A stretch of 64,000 nucleotides of DNA from Paenibacillus pabuli (GCF_023101145.1 NZ_CP073714.1:3968001-4032000), one strand, 5' to 3'; shown: positions 52,070-61,365, numbered from the stretch's first letter. Notes: generated by a model not told the origin, from the sequence alone. Numbers and translations are program-made.

Positions 52070-52244
52070 TCTATTACACTCCTTTTATAATGATTTATAT
52101 GGTATAGGATGCTCTGTCTGCCTCATGAACCTCCTATGAACGATAGTATGGGGGAAAAGTTACAAGAAAAACAGTACCCACTTTTTTGTGATATAGTCAC
52201 CAAAAAGTGATAATTGAGGCGGCACAAGCGTTTGTTTTTGCAGC

Positions 52245-52739
52245 CTAACAGATGGAAGTGAGCTCTATTAAGTTTGAGATTGTATATGTGCTTTTAATTT
52301 CTGCCGGACTTATTTGTCCGATTCTGTTGACCCAACAGGTGTCCATGCCCGACTGACAACCACCTTTGATATCCGTATTTAATGAATCTCCAATGACAAG
52401 CGCATCCTTTCTATTAAATTCTGAAATATGACTTATGACGTAATTGAAAAATTCTTCCTTCGGTTTTTGATAACCAATGCTTTGCGAATCAAAGATAACC
52501 ATTGTAATAATCCCAAACATCTGCATGATTTGAAAACTTAGCAGTAGCATCCAAAATGCGTTTGAATAATATAATTGCTTCCGCTTCTGTAAGATTCCCT
52601 TCAACCATAAGTCTGAATTTAACATCTTTATTACCGTCAAGTTAAAAATAATGAAATTAATGAGAGGATGAATAATATTTTTCTCATCAATTTTGTACCT
52701 CCATTTCTGAAAAAAAAAGTGTTTTAAAGAGGGCTCCAT
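52245..52739 (-). pseudogene. chimeric remnant with HAD (YjjG-like) C-terminus
   Basis: The last 80 residues read QKPKEEFFNYVISHISEFNR then KDALVIGDSLNTDIKGGCQS, the C-terminal motif III/IV region of YjjG-like HAD phosphatases. Upstream the same frame is not HAD-like. In a second frame (about 52,500-52,620) a sensible stretch LMVEGNLTEAEAIILFKRIL and SNHADVWDYYNGY ends in a stop; this fragment is of unknown family. The HAD N-terminus with its DxDxT motif is missing, so the gene is broken. Confidence 0.65.
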
Positions 52740-52918
52740 TAATTACTCACCACATGATACCACGTATTTGAACTATCCTGCCCGTTAGCTTAATGCCTGA
52801 AGTCAGTATAGCTTTGTAACTTCGTTTTTGTAGGTATCAGCTTATCGCTCTTGTTTCTTCTCTCGACTCTGCTCACCCACGTATTATATGCCGCGCTTGC
52901 TTGCCTTCCTGCTGAGCG
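52740..52918. other. gap with the short CTGCCCGTTAG motif
   Basis: No gene. Contains AACTATCCTGCCCGTTAGCT (52,771-52,790), similar to 24.6 and 58.5 kb. Followed by the repeat at 52,919. Confidence 0.3.
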
Positions 52919-53048
52919 ATTATATCTAATCGGTAATCGGACTATGTTCTTGTCCATTCCGGCAATCGGTACAAGAACTTGTACCGATAAAATAAAAAAG
53001 CCACTAATATAACGACTTCAATGGGATCATGTTCTTGTACCTCGACAA
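52919..53048 (+). repeat. dispersed repeat, complete unit
   Basis: ATCTAATCGGTAATCGGACT, ATGTTCTTGTCC, GGTACAAGAACTTGTACCGA, GCCACTAATATAACGAC (degenerate hairpin) and CATGTTCTTGTACCTCGACA. Confidence 0.8.
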
Positions 53049-53199
53049 AAAGTAAAGTGTTCGTTGAAGCATTCTGTAATGATTGTTGTGCCATTAACGA
53101 AGCTCGAATCGTCAGATGCAAGAAATAAGGCTATTTTTGCGATTATTATGTTGCATTAAGAATGAATTGTCCTTCTTTGCGGAACCCCAAAATATAAAC

Positions 53200-53235
53200 A
53201 ATACCCTTCCTCTCCTTATTCAGGAAGGGAAGGGC
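53200..53235 (-). terminator. hairpin after the lipoprotein amidohydrolase gene
   Basis: CCCTTCCT pairs with AGGAAGGG on the strand of the gene, about 55 nt after its stop; TATTGTTT follows. Region 53,049-53,199 holds no recognised gene. Confidence 0.5.
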
Positions 53236-53286
53236 TTCACAATATTAATGATTATGAAGAATTACTTTATTAGAAAATCACCCAAA

Positions 53287-54738
53287 TCATTTCTGTTTAT
53301 CTTTTGTATCGGCAACCTGTATCACGGGATATGTTTTAACCGACTGGTCTAAAGTCTGCTTCTCCATTAGCTTCCCGTCCAAAACAACCGCGGATATGCT
53401 TGTCGTGTTTCGAATGTCCTCAAGCGGGTTCTTGTCAAGCAGCACGAGATCGGCGAGTTTTCCTTCTTCTACAGCCCCTAACTCCTGCTCTCTATCCAAA
53501 TATCGTGAAGGATTCAGCGTTGCTGACTGCAAGGCCTGCAGCGGAGTAAGGCCGCCGCTTTTCACTAACATTTCGAGTTCATCGTGCAAGGAAACACCGT
53601 ATATAAAGTTAGTCATTTCGTAGCTGGAATCGGTGCCTGCAAGCATCGGCACGCCGGCATCGTTCAACTTTTTGACCATGCCTGGCGTTGTGGAATTGAT
53701 GGCCGTCATTAATTCCGTTTGTTCAGGAGGCGTTGCGCGAATCACTTCAGCCCAGTACTCCTGTACAGCAGTTGGTACATATTTGGACCGCGAGTCGATT
53801 TCTGTTTTTGCCATATTAAAATAGGTAACCATGGTCGGGACAGGCCAGACTTCCTTTTCTTTGAAAGTACGAAACAACTCGTTGGCCTTCTTAGAATCAT
53901 AATGTTGAGAGGCCTCAATCTCTGCCAGCGAATAACCGATCAAATCGCTCATGTCCGCATTCTTGAAAAGTTCGTCTTCGATGCTCGAAGTGGCAATAAA
54001 CAACCCGTGGAGATGTTCTATGCTCTTGAATCCCAGTTGAGCAGCTTTGCTAGCCCGCACCTCTACTGGCAAATGACCGACTACCGGTAAATTGAACTTT
54101 TTGGCTTCGTCCATGACTGCCAGAAATACAGAACGTGGCAACCAGGAGTATACTTTGATATGACTTGCGCCTTTTTCCGCATTAAGACGTACGGCTTCGC
54201 GCCCTTCTTCCTCTGTTTTTAGGTATACCATATGAGGAGCTTCATCAGCCGGACCTCCATTTAATGTAAGACCCGCATAGACAAGACGCGGAGCGGACAT
54301 ACCGGCTTGAATACTCGTGTTCCACTGATCGACGTTTGTGAGCGCCGCCCCCATCTCCCTAACTCCAGTCACTCCGTTAGCCAGAAAGAGTGGGAAAGCA
54401 TTTTTATAATTTTCTTCCAGATGAACGTGCATGTCCCACAAGCCAGGAATGACATACTGTCCTTTAGCATCCCTTACCTGTGCGGAATCGGGGATTTCCA
54501 TGTCCTCGCTGTTTCCAATGTGACTGATCTTATTTTCCGTAATGATAATCGTCTGATCATTGACTAACTTGCCGGATCTTACGTCCACGATCGTCGCATG
54601 CTGAATCGCCAGCGTCTGCTTAGAATCAGGCTCCTTATTTGTATAATTAGGGTCTGTGCATCCTGTTAACAGAATTAATAATGTCATGAATCCTAATAGT
54701 GACTTCCCTAAATAACGCCTTTTCTTCATCAAGCTCAT
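53287..54738 (-). CDS. lipoprotein amidohydrolase (imidazolonepropionase-like)
   Basis: 483 residues. A signal with lipobox LLILLTGCTD indicates attachment to the outer face of the membrane. The catalytic barrel has GLWDMHVHLEEN (HxH), Lys in ASHIKVYSWLP, His residues in VVGHLPVEV and KSIEHLHG, and the conserved Asp in MLAGTDSSYE. This is the complete set for a binuclear amidohydrolase. Substrate unknown; members include prolidases and Xaa-Arg dipeptidases. AGGAGG lies 6 nt before the ATG. Confidence 0.9.
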   Translation of the reverse strand: MSLMKKRRYLGKSLLGFMTLLILLTGCTDPNYTNKEPDSKQTLAIQHATIVDVRSGKLVNDQTIIITENKISHIGNSEDMEIPDSAQVRDAKGQYVIPGLWDMHVHLEENYKNAFPLFLANGVTGVREMGAALTNVDQWNTSIQAGMSAPRLVYAGLTLNGGPADEAPHMVYLKTEEEGREAVRLNAEKGASHIKVYSWLPRSVFLAVMDEAKKFNLPVVGHLPVEVRASKAAQLGFKSIEHLHGLFIATSSIEDELFKNADMSDLIGYSLAEIEASQHYDSKKANELFRTFKEKEVWPVPTMVTYFNMAKTEIDSRSKYVPTAVQEYWAEVIRATPPEQTELMTAINSTTPGMVKKLNDAGVPMLAGTDSSYEMTNFIYGVSLHDELEMLVKSGGLTPLQALQSATLNPSRYLDREQELGAVEEGKLADLVLLDKNPLEDIRNTTSISAVVLDGKLMEKQTLDQSVKTYPVIQVADTKDKQK

Positions 54739-54904
54739 CTTTATCCTCCTCGTAGTTATGAATCATTGTGGGTATAATTTAATTGTAAAGAATAAATCTT
54801 GCCTTTTTATTAATGAATCCTTACAAAAAACTTACGTTAGAATGGGTGAAAGAATTTTATTCAATTGTAGACGCTTTGAATTAAAATTTGAGTTCTGGAA
54901 AATG

Positions 54905-55093
54905 TTAAGTCCGATTGTATACAACGTTCCTCTCTGCCTTTCGTCTTGCTTCTGAACGCGACAATCTCAATGAAACGACCGCTGTTGCGGCGGCTATTGC
55001 CACTCCTATCGCTCCGATCCAGCTAATAGATATGAGGGAGATCTGCTCTACGACAATTCCACCTATGCCAGCGCCTGCAGCAATAAAGACCCA
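54905..55093 (-). pseudogene. MFS transporter C-terminal fragment
   Basis: 62 residues to a natural stop: WVFIAAGAGIGGIVVEQISL, then SWIGAIGVAIAAATAVVSLR and SRSEARRKAE. This is the last helix pair and tail of an AraJ/YdhP-like MFS exporter. The N-terminal 300+ residues are gone; the break is ten nt from the repeat at 55,104. Confidence 0.65.
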
Positions 55094-55103
55094 CCACCCT
55101 CCC

Positions 55104-55233
55104 TTAGATAATCATCTAATTGGTAATGGAAACATGTTCTTGTCCTTGGCTCGGGACAAGAACTTGTACCGATAACATAAAAAAGCCGCTATAATAGCGA
55201 CTTGAATTGGAACAATGTTCTTGTCCCCCGACC
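55104..55233 (+). repeat. dispersed repeat, complete unit
   Basis: TTAGATAATCATCTAATTGG, ATGTTCTTGTCC, GGGACAAGAACTTGTACCGA, GCCGCTATAATAGCGAC and CAATGTTCTTGTCCCCCGAC. The hairpin with TTTTTTAT on the minus strand is a good terminator. Confidence 0.85.
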
Positions 55234-55590
55234 GTTCCCTACCCTTTGTGGCGTGTACGATATCATCGATTGAATTTCTCCTTTAGCACTATCATGCTGA
55301 TAAGGACATTCGCATTTATTAAGTATCGATTCATTTTTACTTAAATGATAATACTCAATGCTGCTGGAAGAACTGCTGTAATCAAAATTGTACTTGAATG
55401 CAACACTGGAGTTCTTCTCATCTGACAATTTACCGTGTTCCCGCCTTACACCAGTCTTATACAGCTTCGCTTGTGACGTCGTTCGATCCACTCTATCTTC
55501 AAACAAAGTTAATGGATACAAACTGTCGCCAGAGAGTTGTGATAGTGAATTATGCAGGTGACTAATCGGCGTACCTATCCAATTTTTCAA
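55234..55590 (-). pseudogene. unrecognised gene fragment ending in a repeat
   Basis: The open frame KNWIGTPISHLHNSLSQLSG, LYPLTLFEDRV, KYNFDYSSSSSSIEYYHLSK, QSMISYTPQRVGNG runs into the repeat and ends inside it. Another frame just upstream (PETNGEKTFSFSRQMTLPQP) looks like earlier codons of the same protein separated by a frameshift. No family recognised. Probably a truncated gene. Confidence 0.35.
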
Positions 55591-55935
55591 TAAAGAGTTT
55601 TCTTGGGAGCCACGGCAATTTCATGAGTTAACGATGTAGGCTGTGGTAAAGTCATCTGGCGACTGAATGAAAAAGTTTTTTCCCCATTAGTTTCTGGAGC
55701 TCCTGCTGACACAATTTGGCTCTGCCACAACTAATTCGAGCAATACAACCTCAATACTTCTATGATTCGATAAAGGCTGCTCCTTAATGCTTTTCCATAG
55801 CTTACTGATTTCAGCGCACCTCAAAGCGTAGATTCTACTTTAGGTGGGTTGAGTAACCCTAGAATCGAACAACAGCAGACATGGTCGAAAAAAATAGAGC
55901 TATGTCTGGGCACCGGTAATCCTAAGGGCATTCGT
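55591..55935. other. 345-bp region without intact gene
   Basis: Contains the frame fragment noted for 55,234-55,590; nothing else is recognised. Confidence 0.3.
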
Positions 55936-56787
55936 CTATAAAGCCCCTGCCAACTTGCGGGAGGTCAGCCGATAGGTGGTCGGTGACATCCCCAGCTTGG
56001 CCGTAAACTGTTTGATGAAATAAGTATCATACTCAAACCCCGTGGCACGCGCAATTTCTATCAGGCTCATATCGGTATGGGTCAGAAGGTCACGCGAAAC
56101 CTTTAACCGATAGGCAATCAGGTAACCCATCGCTGTATTTCCGCACCTTTCCTGAAACCGTTTATTCAGCGATACACGGTTCAGATGGGCGCAATCCGTT
56201 AGTTCATGCAAGGTAATCTTCCGCGAGTAATGCGTATGGATGTAATCCAACACGGCATCGACGGGCGAGTGCTCCCTCTGCTGATTCAATTCCTCGAGCA
56301 GGCCTAAGATCTGGATCAGGTATCTTTTGATCCTGCACACCCAAAGGGAGTCGCTTTGTGCTTGAACCTCCGTGCCCAGCACAAAAAACCATTCAAATAG
56401 CAGCGGATAAGCCGTTTCGGTTATACGGGGTACACCATAACAGCCGTGCTCTCGTTGAAATAGGGAAAGGCCTGTATGAATCCTTGGCACTGCCGGAAAC
56501 GACTTTGTTTCAGAAAGAACAGTCGAGTTCAAAAACTCCAGATGAAAGCTGAAAGATTGGGCAGCAATGCTGCATTTTCCCGTTACCTCCACCTTGTCCC
56601 CGTCTGCTAGACAAAGAATGCCGGGGGCGCTTATCGATACAGGTCGCTCGTTGAGAGTACCTTTAAGGCTTCCAGACGTAATAAAAATAAGCGTAAGCCG
56701 CTCAGGATAAGGCACTTCCGTAAAATTCTCCACCGGAGCAAATTCTATGTTTACGGTCCGGTTTTTGTATCGGTCTATTTGAGGCAT
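55936..56787 (-). CDS. AraC family transcriptional regulator
   Basis: About 283 residues. An N-terminal cupin-type sensor (FTEVPYPERLTLIFITSGSL, SISAPGILCLADGDKVEV) precedes the two-HTH domain (ITLHELTDCAHLNRVSLNKR, LIEIARATGFEYDTYFIKQF). The ATG at 56787 follows AGGTGG by 9 nt; an ATG 14 codons earlier (56829) has no signal. It is divergent from the epoxide hydrolase gene and probably controls it. Intact, with much higher GC than the neighbouring debris. Confidence 0.85.
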   Translation of the reverse strand: MPQIDRYKNRTVNIEFAPVENFTEVPYPERLTLIFITSGSLKGTLNERPVSISAPGILCLADGDKVEVTGKCSIAAQSFSFHLEFLNSTVLSETKSFPAVPRIHTGLSLFQREHGCYGVPRITETAYPLLFEWFFVLGTEVQAQSDSLWVCRIKRYLIQILGLLEELNQQREHSPVDAVLDYIHTHYSRKITLHELTDCAHLNRVSLNKRFQERCGNTAMGYLIAYRLKVSRDLLTHTDMSLIEIARATGFEYDTYFIKQFTAKLGMSPTTYRLTSRKLAGAL

Positions 56788-56905
56788 CTTCGTCATCCAC
56801 CTATCAAATCGTATAGTTAAATGCTTCATTTATAACAGTGTAGCACGCTAGCCCGAAGGATATAATGGCGTTGTGGATCCACTGAATAAAAGGAGGAGCA
56901 GCGCT

Positions 56906-58075
56906 ATGGCTGTTGAACGATTTCACATTCATGTCTCTGATCAAGTCCTTGATGACCTGCAAGACAGGCTGCACCGTGTCCGCTATCCCGATCAGCTGGA
57001 GAACGCCAATTCCAATTGGGAACGGGGGACGAATCTGCAGGCTTTAAAATCGCTCATCTCGTATTGGAAGGACCATTATGACTGGCGCGCCCAGGAATCG
57101 GTCCTGAACCGGCTGTCCCAGTACCTCTGTCAAATTGACGGAATCGATGTACATTTCGTTCATGAACGCGGGAAAGGTCTCGCACCTTTGCCTTTAATTC
57201 TCACCCACGGGTGGCCGGACAGCTATCTGCGTTATCAAAAAATCATCCCACTGCTGACCGATCCGGCCAGCTATGGAGGAGACCCGGCGGATGCTTTTGA
57301 TGTCATCGTCCCTTCGTTACCCGGCTTCGGTTTCTCCGGCCGTCCCGGGTATGCCGGCGTAAACAATTTTCGCGTCGCCGAAATGTGGGCTAAACTCATG
57401 ACGGAGGAATTAGGTTATGACCGGTTTGGTGCCGCCGGCGGCGATATCGGCTCCGGCGTAACCCGCTACCTGGCTTCCAGCCACCCCGGACAGTTAGTTG
57501 GCATACACCTGACGGATATCGGCATCATCCGGGATCTTATGGCTGCGCCGGAGCCGGACAAACTTTCCGAAGAAGAACGCCAATACAGGAAAAACGCCGC
57601 AGAATGGATAGCCAAAGAAGGCGGTTATATGTCGCTGCAGACGACACGTCCGCAGACGCTCGCTTACGGCCTTTCCGATTCTCCGGCAGGCTTAGCTGCC
57701 TGGCTAATGGAGAAATTCCGGGCCTGGAGCGATTGCGGCGGCGACCTCCTGAGCACGTATAGTTTGGATGAACTGATTACCCATATTATGATTTATTGGG
57801 TTACCAACACGGCAGGTTCATCAGCCCGGATGTATTATGAAAATGCAAATACATTGCCGCCGCTGGCCAGTATAGAAGTCCCGACGGGTCTGGCTTTGTT
57901 CCCAGCAGATATTCTGCTGCCTCCCAAGGCTTGGGCTTCCCGCAGCCTGAATATTACCCGCTGGACTCCGATGCCCCGCGGAGGCCATTTTACCGCCTTG
58001 GAAGAACCCGAGGCGTTGGCAGAGGATATCCGCGCCTTTTTCCGGCCGCTAAGGAACAAGAAGATTCGTCCGTAA
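56906..58075 (+). CDS. epoxide hydrolase family protein (EHN domain)
   Basis: 389 residues. N-terminal EHN domain (FHIHVSDQVLDDLQDRLHRV, NWERGTNLQALKSLISYWKD) then an alpha/beta-hydrolase: oxyanion loop LTHGWPDSYLRYQKI, nucleophile Asp in AAGGDIGSGVTRYLA, and the C-terminal His in PRGGHFTALEEPE. The pattern is that of microsomal-type/juvenile-hormone-type epoxide hydrolases in bacteria. Cytoplasmic hydration of epoxides. AAAGGAGGAG precedes the ATG at 56906. GC-rich relative to flanks; followed by a strong terminator. Confidence 0.92.
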   Translation: MAVERFHIHVSDQVLDDLQDRLHRVRYPDQLENANSNWERGTNLQALKSLISYWKDHYDWRAQESVLNRLSQYLCQIDGIDVHFVHERGKGLAPLPLILTHGWPDSYLRYQKIIPLLTDPASYGGDPADAFDVIVPSLPGFGFSGRPGYAGVNNFRVAEMWAKLMTEELGYDRFGAAGGDIGSGVTRYLASSHPGQLVGIHLTDIGIIRDLMAAPEPDKLSEEERQYRKNAAEWIAKEGGYMSLQTTRPQTLAYGLSDSPAGLAAWLMEKFRAWSDCGGDLLSTYSLDELITHIMIYWVTNTAGSSARMYYENANTLPPLASIEVPTGLALFPADILLPPKAWASRSLNITRWTPMPRGGHFTALEEPEALAEDIRAFFRPLRNKKIRP

Positions 58076-58149
58076 CAACATGTATCATTGTTAGATATCG
58101 AAGAACGGTAATGATACGCGTCTCCGCGCCGTCTGTAACGGCAAGTTTA

Positions 58150-58178
58150 GGGCCATCCTTCGCGGATGGCCCTTTTTT
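58150..58178 (+). terminator. intrinsic terminator of the epoxide hydrolase gene
   Basis: GGGCCATCC TTCG CGGATGGCCC followed by TTTTTT: a perfect stem with a stable tetraloop. Confidence 0.92.
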
Positions 58179-58623
58179 AACTTGATTTATTATTCATCGT
58201 GCCCGTGAGCTTAAAACGTAATCGAACTAAATGCAAACATTAATTCAGTTTCACAAACCAGTTCATTGTTCACCGTGGCAACACCTTTTCATCTGACGAT
58301 CTGTCCTTAATTCGAAGTACATCATTGAGCGAGTTCTTCCCTATCTCCAATCTCTGGGGTAAGTATCTTCAAACTTTTAGAGTTATTAATATTCTTTTAC
58401 TTGCGATAAAATCATACATATTACTTTAGACCTTTCTTTGTTTAATTTAATTCAATCATTTAAAGGATGAAATAAATATTTACTTCAGATCAAAATAGAA
58501 TCTCGAGATGTTTTTAACTAACCTGCCCGTTAATTGAATACTGGCCTTAATACGACTTCTTTACCCTAAAAGAGTCTCGTGGACTCCATGAAGTGAACTG
58601 ATTTAGCAGAGCATATCCTTTTC
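58179..58623. other. 445-bp gap without supported gene
   Basis: AT-rich, no convincing frame. Contains TAACTAACCTGCCCGTTAAT (58,515-58,534), the short motif shared with 24.6 and 52.8 kb. Confidence 0.35.
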
Positions 58624-59226
58624 CTATTTCTTCAATTGCTTGAGCATGGTTATCCAGATCCTTAAACCTGTCACCCACAGCGTCAAAGCAGAACCGAAAC
58701 CGATAAAAGTAGACCTCGCAATCAGAGATACATCGCCCAAAGTGGTATTCAGTGGTATAAACAAAGAAATGATGCCTAGAATACTGAGCACTATACCTGT
58801 ACCATAATAAAAATTCTCTCGAAACAATCGCGCTAAAGGAAAAAAATGGACTCCGACAATGATAGCCATGATCGGGAAAAAGACTTCAAAGCGATCAAAT
58901 AAGTTACAAAGCACACTTGCAATCAAGATTGCCAGACCTTCTAAACCACAGATCATACCAAATTTCCGATTAACTTTATTCCTCATTTCCCTCTCTTTCG
59001 GTGTAGTGACATGGTTGACGTTACGTGCTTTCCCAAATAGCGAAATAGCTCCAATTAGCAACGTTAATGTCACAATACCTGAAAGAACAAGCAGCCAAGG
59101 AGCTCCCAGTTTATTTGAACCAATAATACCAATTGCAGACCAAAGCGCTCCAAAAAAAGTCATGAACATTACGCCATTTGCAGCTCCAAAGACAGCAGCT
59201 TTCGGCAGTTTTACTAAATATCCCAT
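58624..59226 (-). CDS. integral membrane protein of unknown function
   Basis: About 200 residues with some six hydrophobic segments (AAVFGAANGVMFMTFFGALW, WLLVLSGIVTLTLLIGAISL, GMICGLEGLAILIASVLCNL, FFPIMAIIVGVHFFPLARLF, GIVLSILGIISLFIPL, FIGFGSALTLWVTGLRIWIT). No motif I can name; it resembles small DUF-type membrane proteins of Bacillus/Paenibacillus. The start at MGYLVKLPK has AGGGG 11 nt upstream; an ATG three codons earlier lies 2 nt after that signal. Single gene. Confidence 0.75.
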   Translation of the reverse strand: MGYLVKLPKAAVFGAANGVMFMTFFGALWSAIGIIGSNKLGAPWLLVLSGIVTLTLLIGAISLFGKARNVNHVTTPKEREMRNKVNRKFGMICGLEGLAILIASVLCNLFDRFEVFFPIMAIIVGVHFFPLARLFRENFYYGTGIVLSILGIISLFIPLNTTLGDVSLIARSTFIGFGSALTLWVTGLRIWITMLKQLKK

Positions 59227-59429
59227 CCTAACCATGTCCCCTACAATTCAAATTTTAACCATTTCTAATGTACCATAAATTCCCTTTCAGGAAATGCAAT
59301 GTTAAATTGCATCTCCACACTTGGTGAAGATTAATCTATGGTTCTAAGCAAGGCTAACGTATTAAATTGGAACTATCCTGTACGTTTAGGATGCAAATAC
59401 TAAGCGTACAACCCCTTTACAGTTGCATG

Positions 59430-59585
59430 CTCTATTTTTATGTCTTTGTAAACCCCAAATATCCATCTATTCCTCAATCTGAAAAACTACTGATTTCCAA
59501 CTACAAGTTGGAAACTGTACTTGTTGATACTCAAAATATTACATTGAGACCATATGAAGCTAAGGTTTATTTATACACAGTGTAA
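59430..59585 (+). pseudogene. alpha-glucosidase (GH13) C-terminal scrap
   Basis: The frame ends EKLLISNYKLETVLVDTQNI then TLRPYEAKVYLYTV. LLISNY...LRPYEARVY is the C-terminal beta-sandwich end of oligo-1,6-glucosidase-type GH13 enzymes. Nothing of the catalytic domain remains. Confidence 0.5.
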
Positions 59586-59613
59586 TCAAATTTTTTAAAG
59601 GTCTTCCACACAA

Positions 59614-59811
59614 TTGGATTCCCTGGACGCCATAAAGGACTCAGAGATGAAAGCTAAACTCGAAGCTTATCAGAACATTGGGTTATCCCCCTACTCTATC
59701 GCTAAAGCTATTGCGTTCGCAATTGAGCAACCAAATGGCGTGGATGTAAGTGAAATAGTGGTCCGCCCCACAGCGCAAATGTCCAGGGACATCCTCATTA
59801 ATGATCAATAA
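59614..59811 (+). pseudogene. SDR oxidoreductase C-terminal fragment
   Basis: 65 residues: MKAKLEAYQNIGLSPYSIAK then AIAFAIEQPNGVDVSEIVVR and PTAQ, the C-terminal end of YdfG-like SDR proteins. The Rossmann part and active site are missing. Confidence 0.65.
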
Positions 59812-59863
59812 GGATCAGGTGCCACCTCATTACGAAGTTTCTTAATCTCCACAAAAAACTCAA

Positions 59864-59911
59864 AAATGCACCTCCAATTGTTAGTAGTGGTTAACAATTG
59901 GAAGTGCATTT
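59864..59911. terminator. bidirectional terminator between SDR fragment and nitroreductase
   Basis: AAATGCACCTCCAATTGTTA pairs with TAACAATTGGAAGTGCATTT (one mismatch) around a 7-nt loop. Confidence 0.8.
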
Positions 59912-59952
59912 CATATCCTTTAGCTTCTTTTATATTACATGAATGATTAATA

Positions 59953-60612
59953 TCAATCCTTAGGCAATTCATTAAAAAAAGCGACATCTTCTATCGGTAA
60001 TCTTACCGTCCGGTGTCCGGGCTTCACCGCCTTGCCGATGGCGATAAGCATAAAAGGAGCGTATCTCACCGGAATATCAAACTCTTCTACAAATTTTACT
60101 TGGTCAAAGCCGCCCATCGGGACCGTATCATAGCCTTTTGCACGGGCGACAAGCATTAGCTGCATGGATACCAGTCCACTATCAATAAATACTTTTCGGA
60201 GTACATTTTCTGGAGGCATACTCGCGAACAGTCTTTGGTATCGCTCCACGAATGATTTAGCTGTCTCTTCAGGCATGTACCCCGCATCGACCGCCATCCC
60301 GTAAACTTTCTCGGCCAATTTATAGCCTTCCAAATCTCCGAGTATCGCAATGACAGCTGAAGCCTCAATCACTTGCTGCTGGCTGTTAGCGATCGGAAGC
60401 AGTTTTTGTTTTAGCTCCTGCGAGTCGATGACGAGAAACCTCCACGGCTGGAGATTGGCGCCAGAAGGAGCCAGTGTAGCTAGCTGCAATATATCCTTCA
60501 TTTCGTCCCGTGAGATCTTTACTTCGGAATCATAGTACCTTACAGATCTCCGATCTTGAATAACATCAAAAAACTGCGCCTCCACCTTCTGTGACGATTG
60601 TTCAACGGACAT
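59953..60612 (-). CDS. nitroreductase family protein
   Basis: 219 residues. FMN-binding signature: VIQDRRSVRYYDSEVKIS at the start, LATLAPSGANLQPWRFLVID, and the C-terminal GFDQVKFVEEFDIPVRYAPF with LIAIGK. These are features of the NfsA/FRP-type oxygen-insensitive nitroreductases, which reduce quinones or nitro compounds with NAD(P)H. GAGGAGGAG precedes the ATG at 60612. Divergent from an HxlR regulator, a common stress-response pair. Confidence 0.9.
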   Translation of the reverse strand: MSVEQSSQKVEAQFFDVIQDRRSVRYYDSEVKISRDEMKDILQLATLAPSGANLQPWRFLVIDSQELKQKLLPIANSQQQVIEASAVIAILGDLEGYKLAEKVYGMAVDAGYMPEETAKSFVERYQRLFASMPPENVLRKVFIDSGLVSMQLMLVARAKGYDTVPMGGFDQVKFVEEFDIPVRYAPFMLIAIGKAVKPGHRTVRLPIEDVAFFNELPKD

Positions 60613-60821
60613 GCTTCTCTCCTCCTCATAATTACCTTGCCCCAAGTTGGCACAAGATGTTCTAAATAATTAGTAGTAGACCTTCAAAACAAATTCAACC
60701 ATTGCAGTTAAATAAGCTTTATTGTTACTATAAATTATTTAGTATATACTTTAAAGTAGACACATTATTTTTATATAGCTCTATAAATTAGACTAACTAT
60801 ACTATAGTAAGGAATGATTTT

Positions 60822-61184
60822 GTGGATATAAGCAAAGAGGACGAACAATGTCTCATCTCCATTCGCGAGGCGTTGGAGGTTGTTCGCGGAAAATGGGCTA
60901 TTTTGGTACTCACCTTACTTAGTCTGGGTCCGCAGCGATTTAATCAGATGCGAAGATATTTAGACAATGTCAGCATCAAGTCTTTAACGGATGTCCTGCG
61001 TCATTTTGAGCGGCATGAAGTCATCAACCGCCAGGTGTTCCCTACCTCACCTGTTACTGTTGAGTATTCGCTAACAGATAAAGGAAGGGCGTACATACCT
61101 GTACTTCGAGAGATGCGCATATGGGGTGAAACCTGGGGAGGAACATCGGAAGGCGTTGATGATGGCGAAACCCCGCTTGGGTAA
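60822..61184 (+). CDS. HxlR family regulator
   Basis: 120 residues: ISKEDEQCLISIREALEVVR, GKWAILVLTLLSLGPQRFNQ, MRRYLDNVSIKSLTDVLRHF, SPVTVEYSLTDKGRAYIPVL. A complete HxlR winged helix with the Cys at residue 9. GTG start with AAGGA 8 nt upstream. The 209-bp gap to the nitroreductase has AGTATATACT at about 60,741, a possible operator. It most likely controls the nitroreductase gene. Confidence 0.88.
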   Translation: MDISKEDEQCLISIREALEVVRGKWAILVLTLLSLGPQRFNQMRRYLDNVSIKSLTDVLRHFERHEVINRQVFPTSPVTVEYSLTDKGRAYIPVLREMRIWGETWGGTSEGVDDGETPLG

Positions 61185-61210
61185 GGTAATAGTTTAGACT
61201 GGCTCTTAAA

Positions 61211-61269
61211 AATGAAACGGCAACAGCTAGGGACCAGAAAATAAAGTCCTAGACTGTCACCGTTTCATT
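61211..61269 (+). terminator. long imperfect hairpin after the HxlR gene
   Basis: AATGAAACGG..ACAG..TAGGGA pairs with TCCTA..CTGT..CCGTTTCATT. Probable terminator with two bulges. Confidence 0.6.
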
Positions 61270-61365
61270 CAACTAATGTTCACTGTTTAGCACAATCGTT
61301 ATTTCTACTTTACGTTTTCGCGAGACAGGCTACAATCGAATGGGATTCAATAATATACAGGCCGC

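Noticed and set aside
48279..55233. CRISPR array
   Set aside because: Repeats are kilobases apart, variable in length and without spacers or cas genes.
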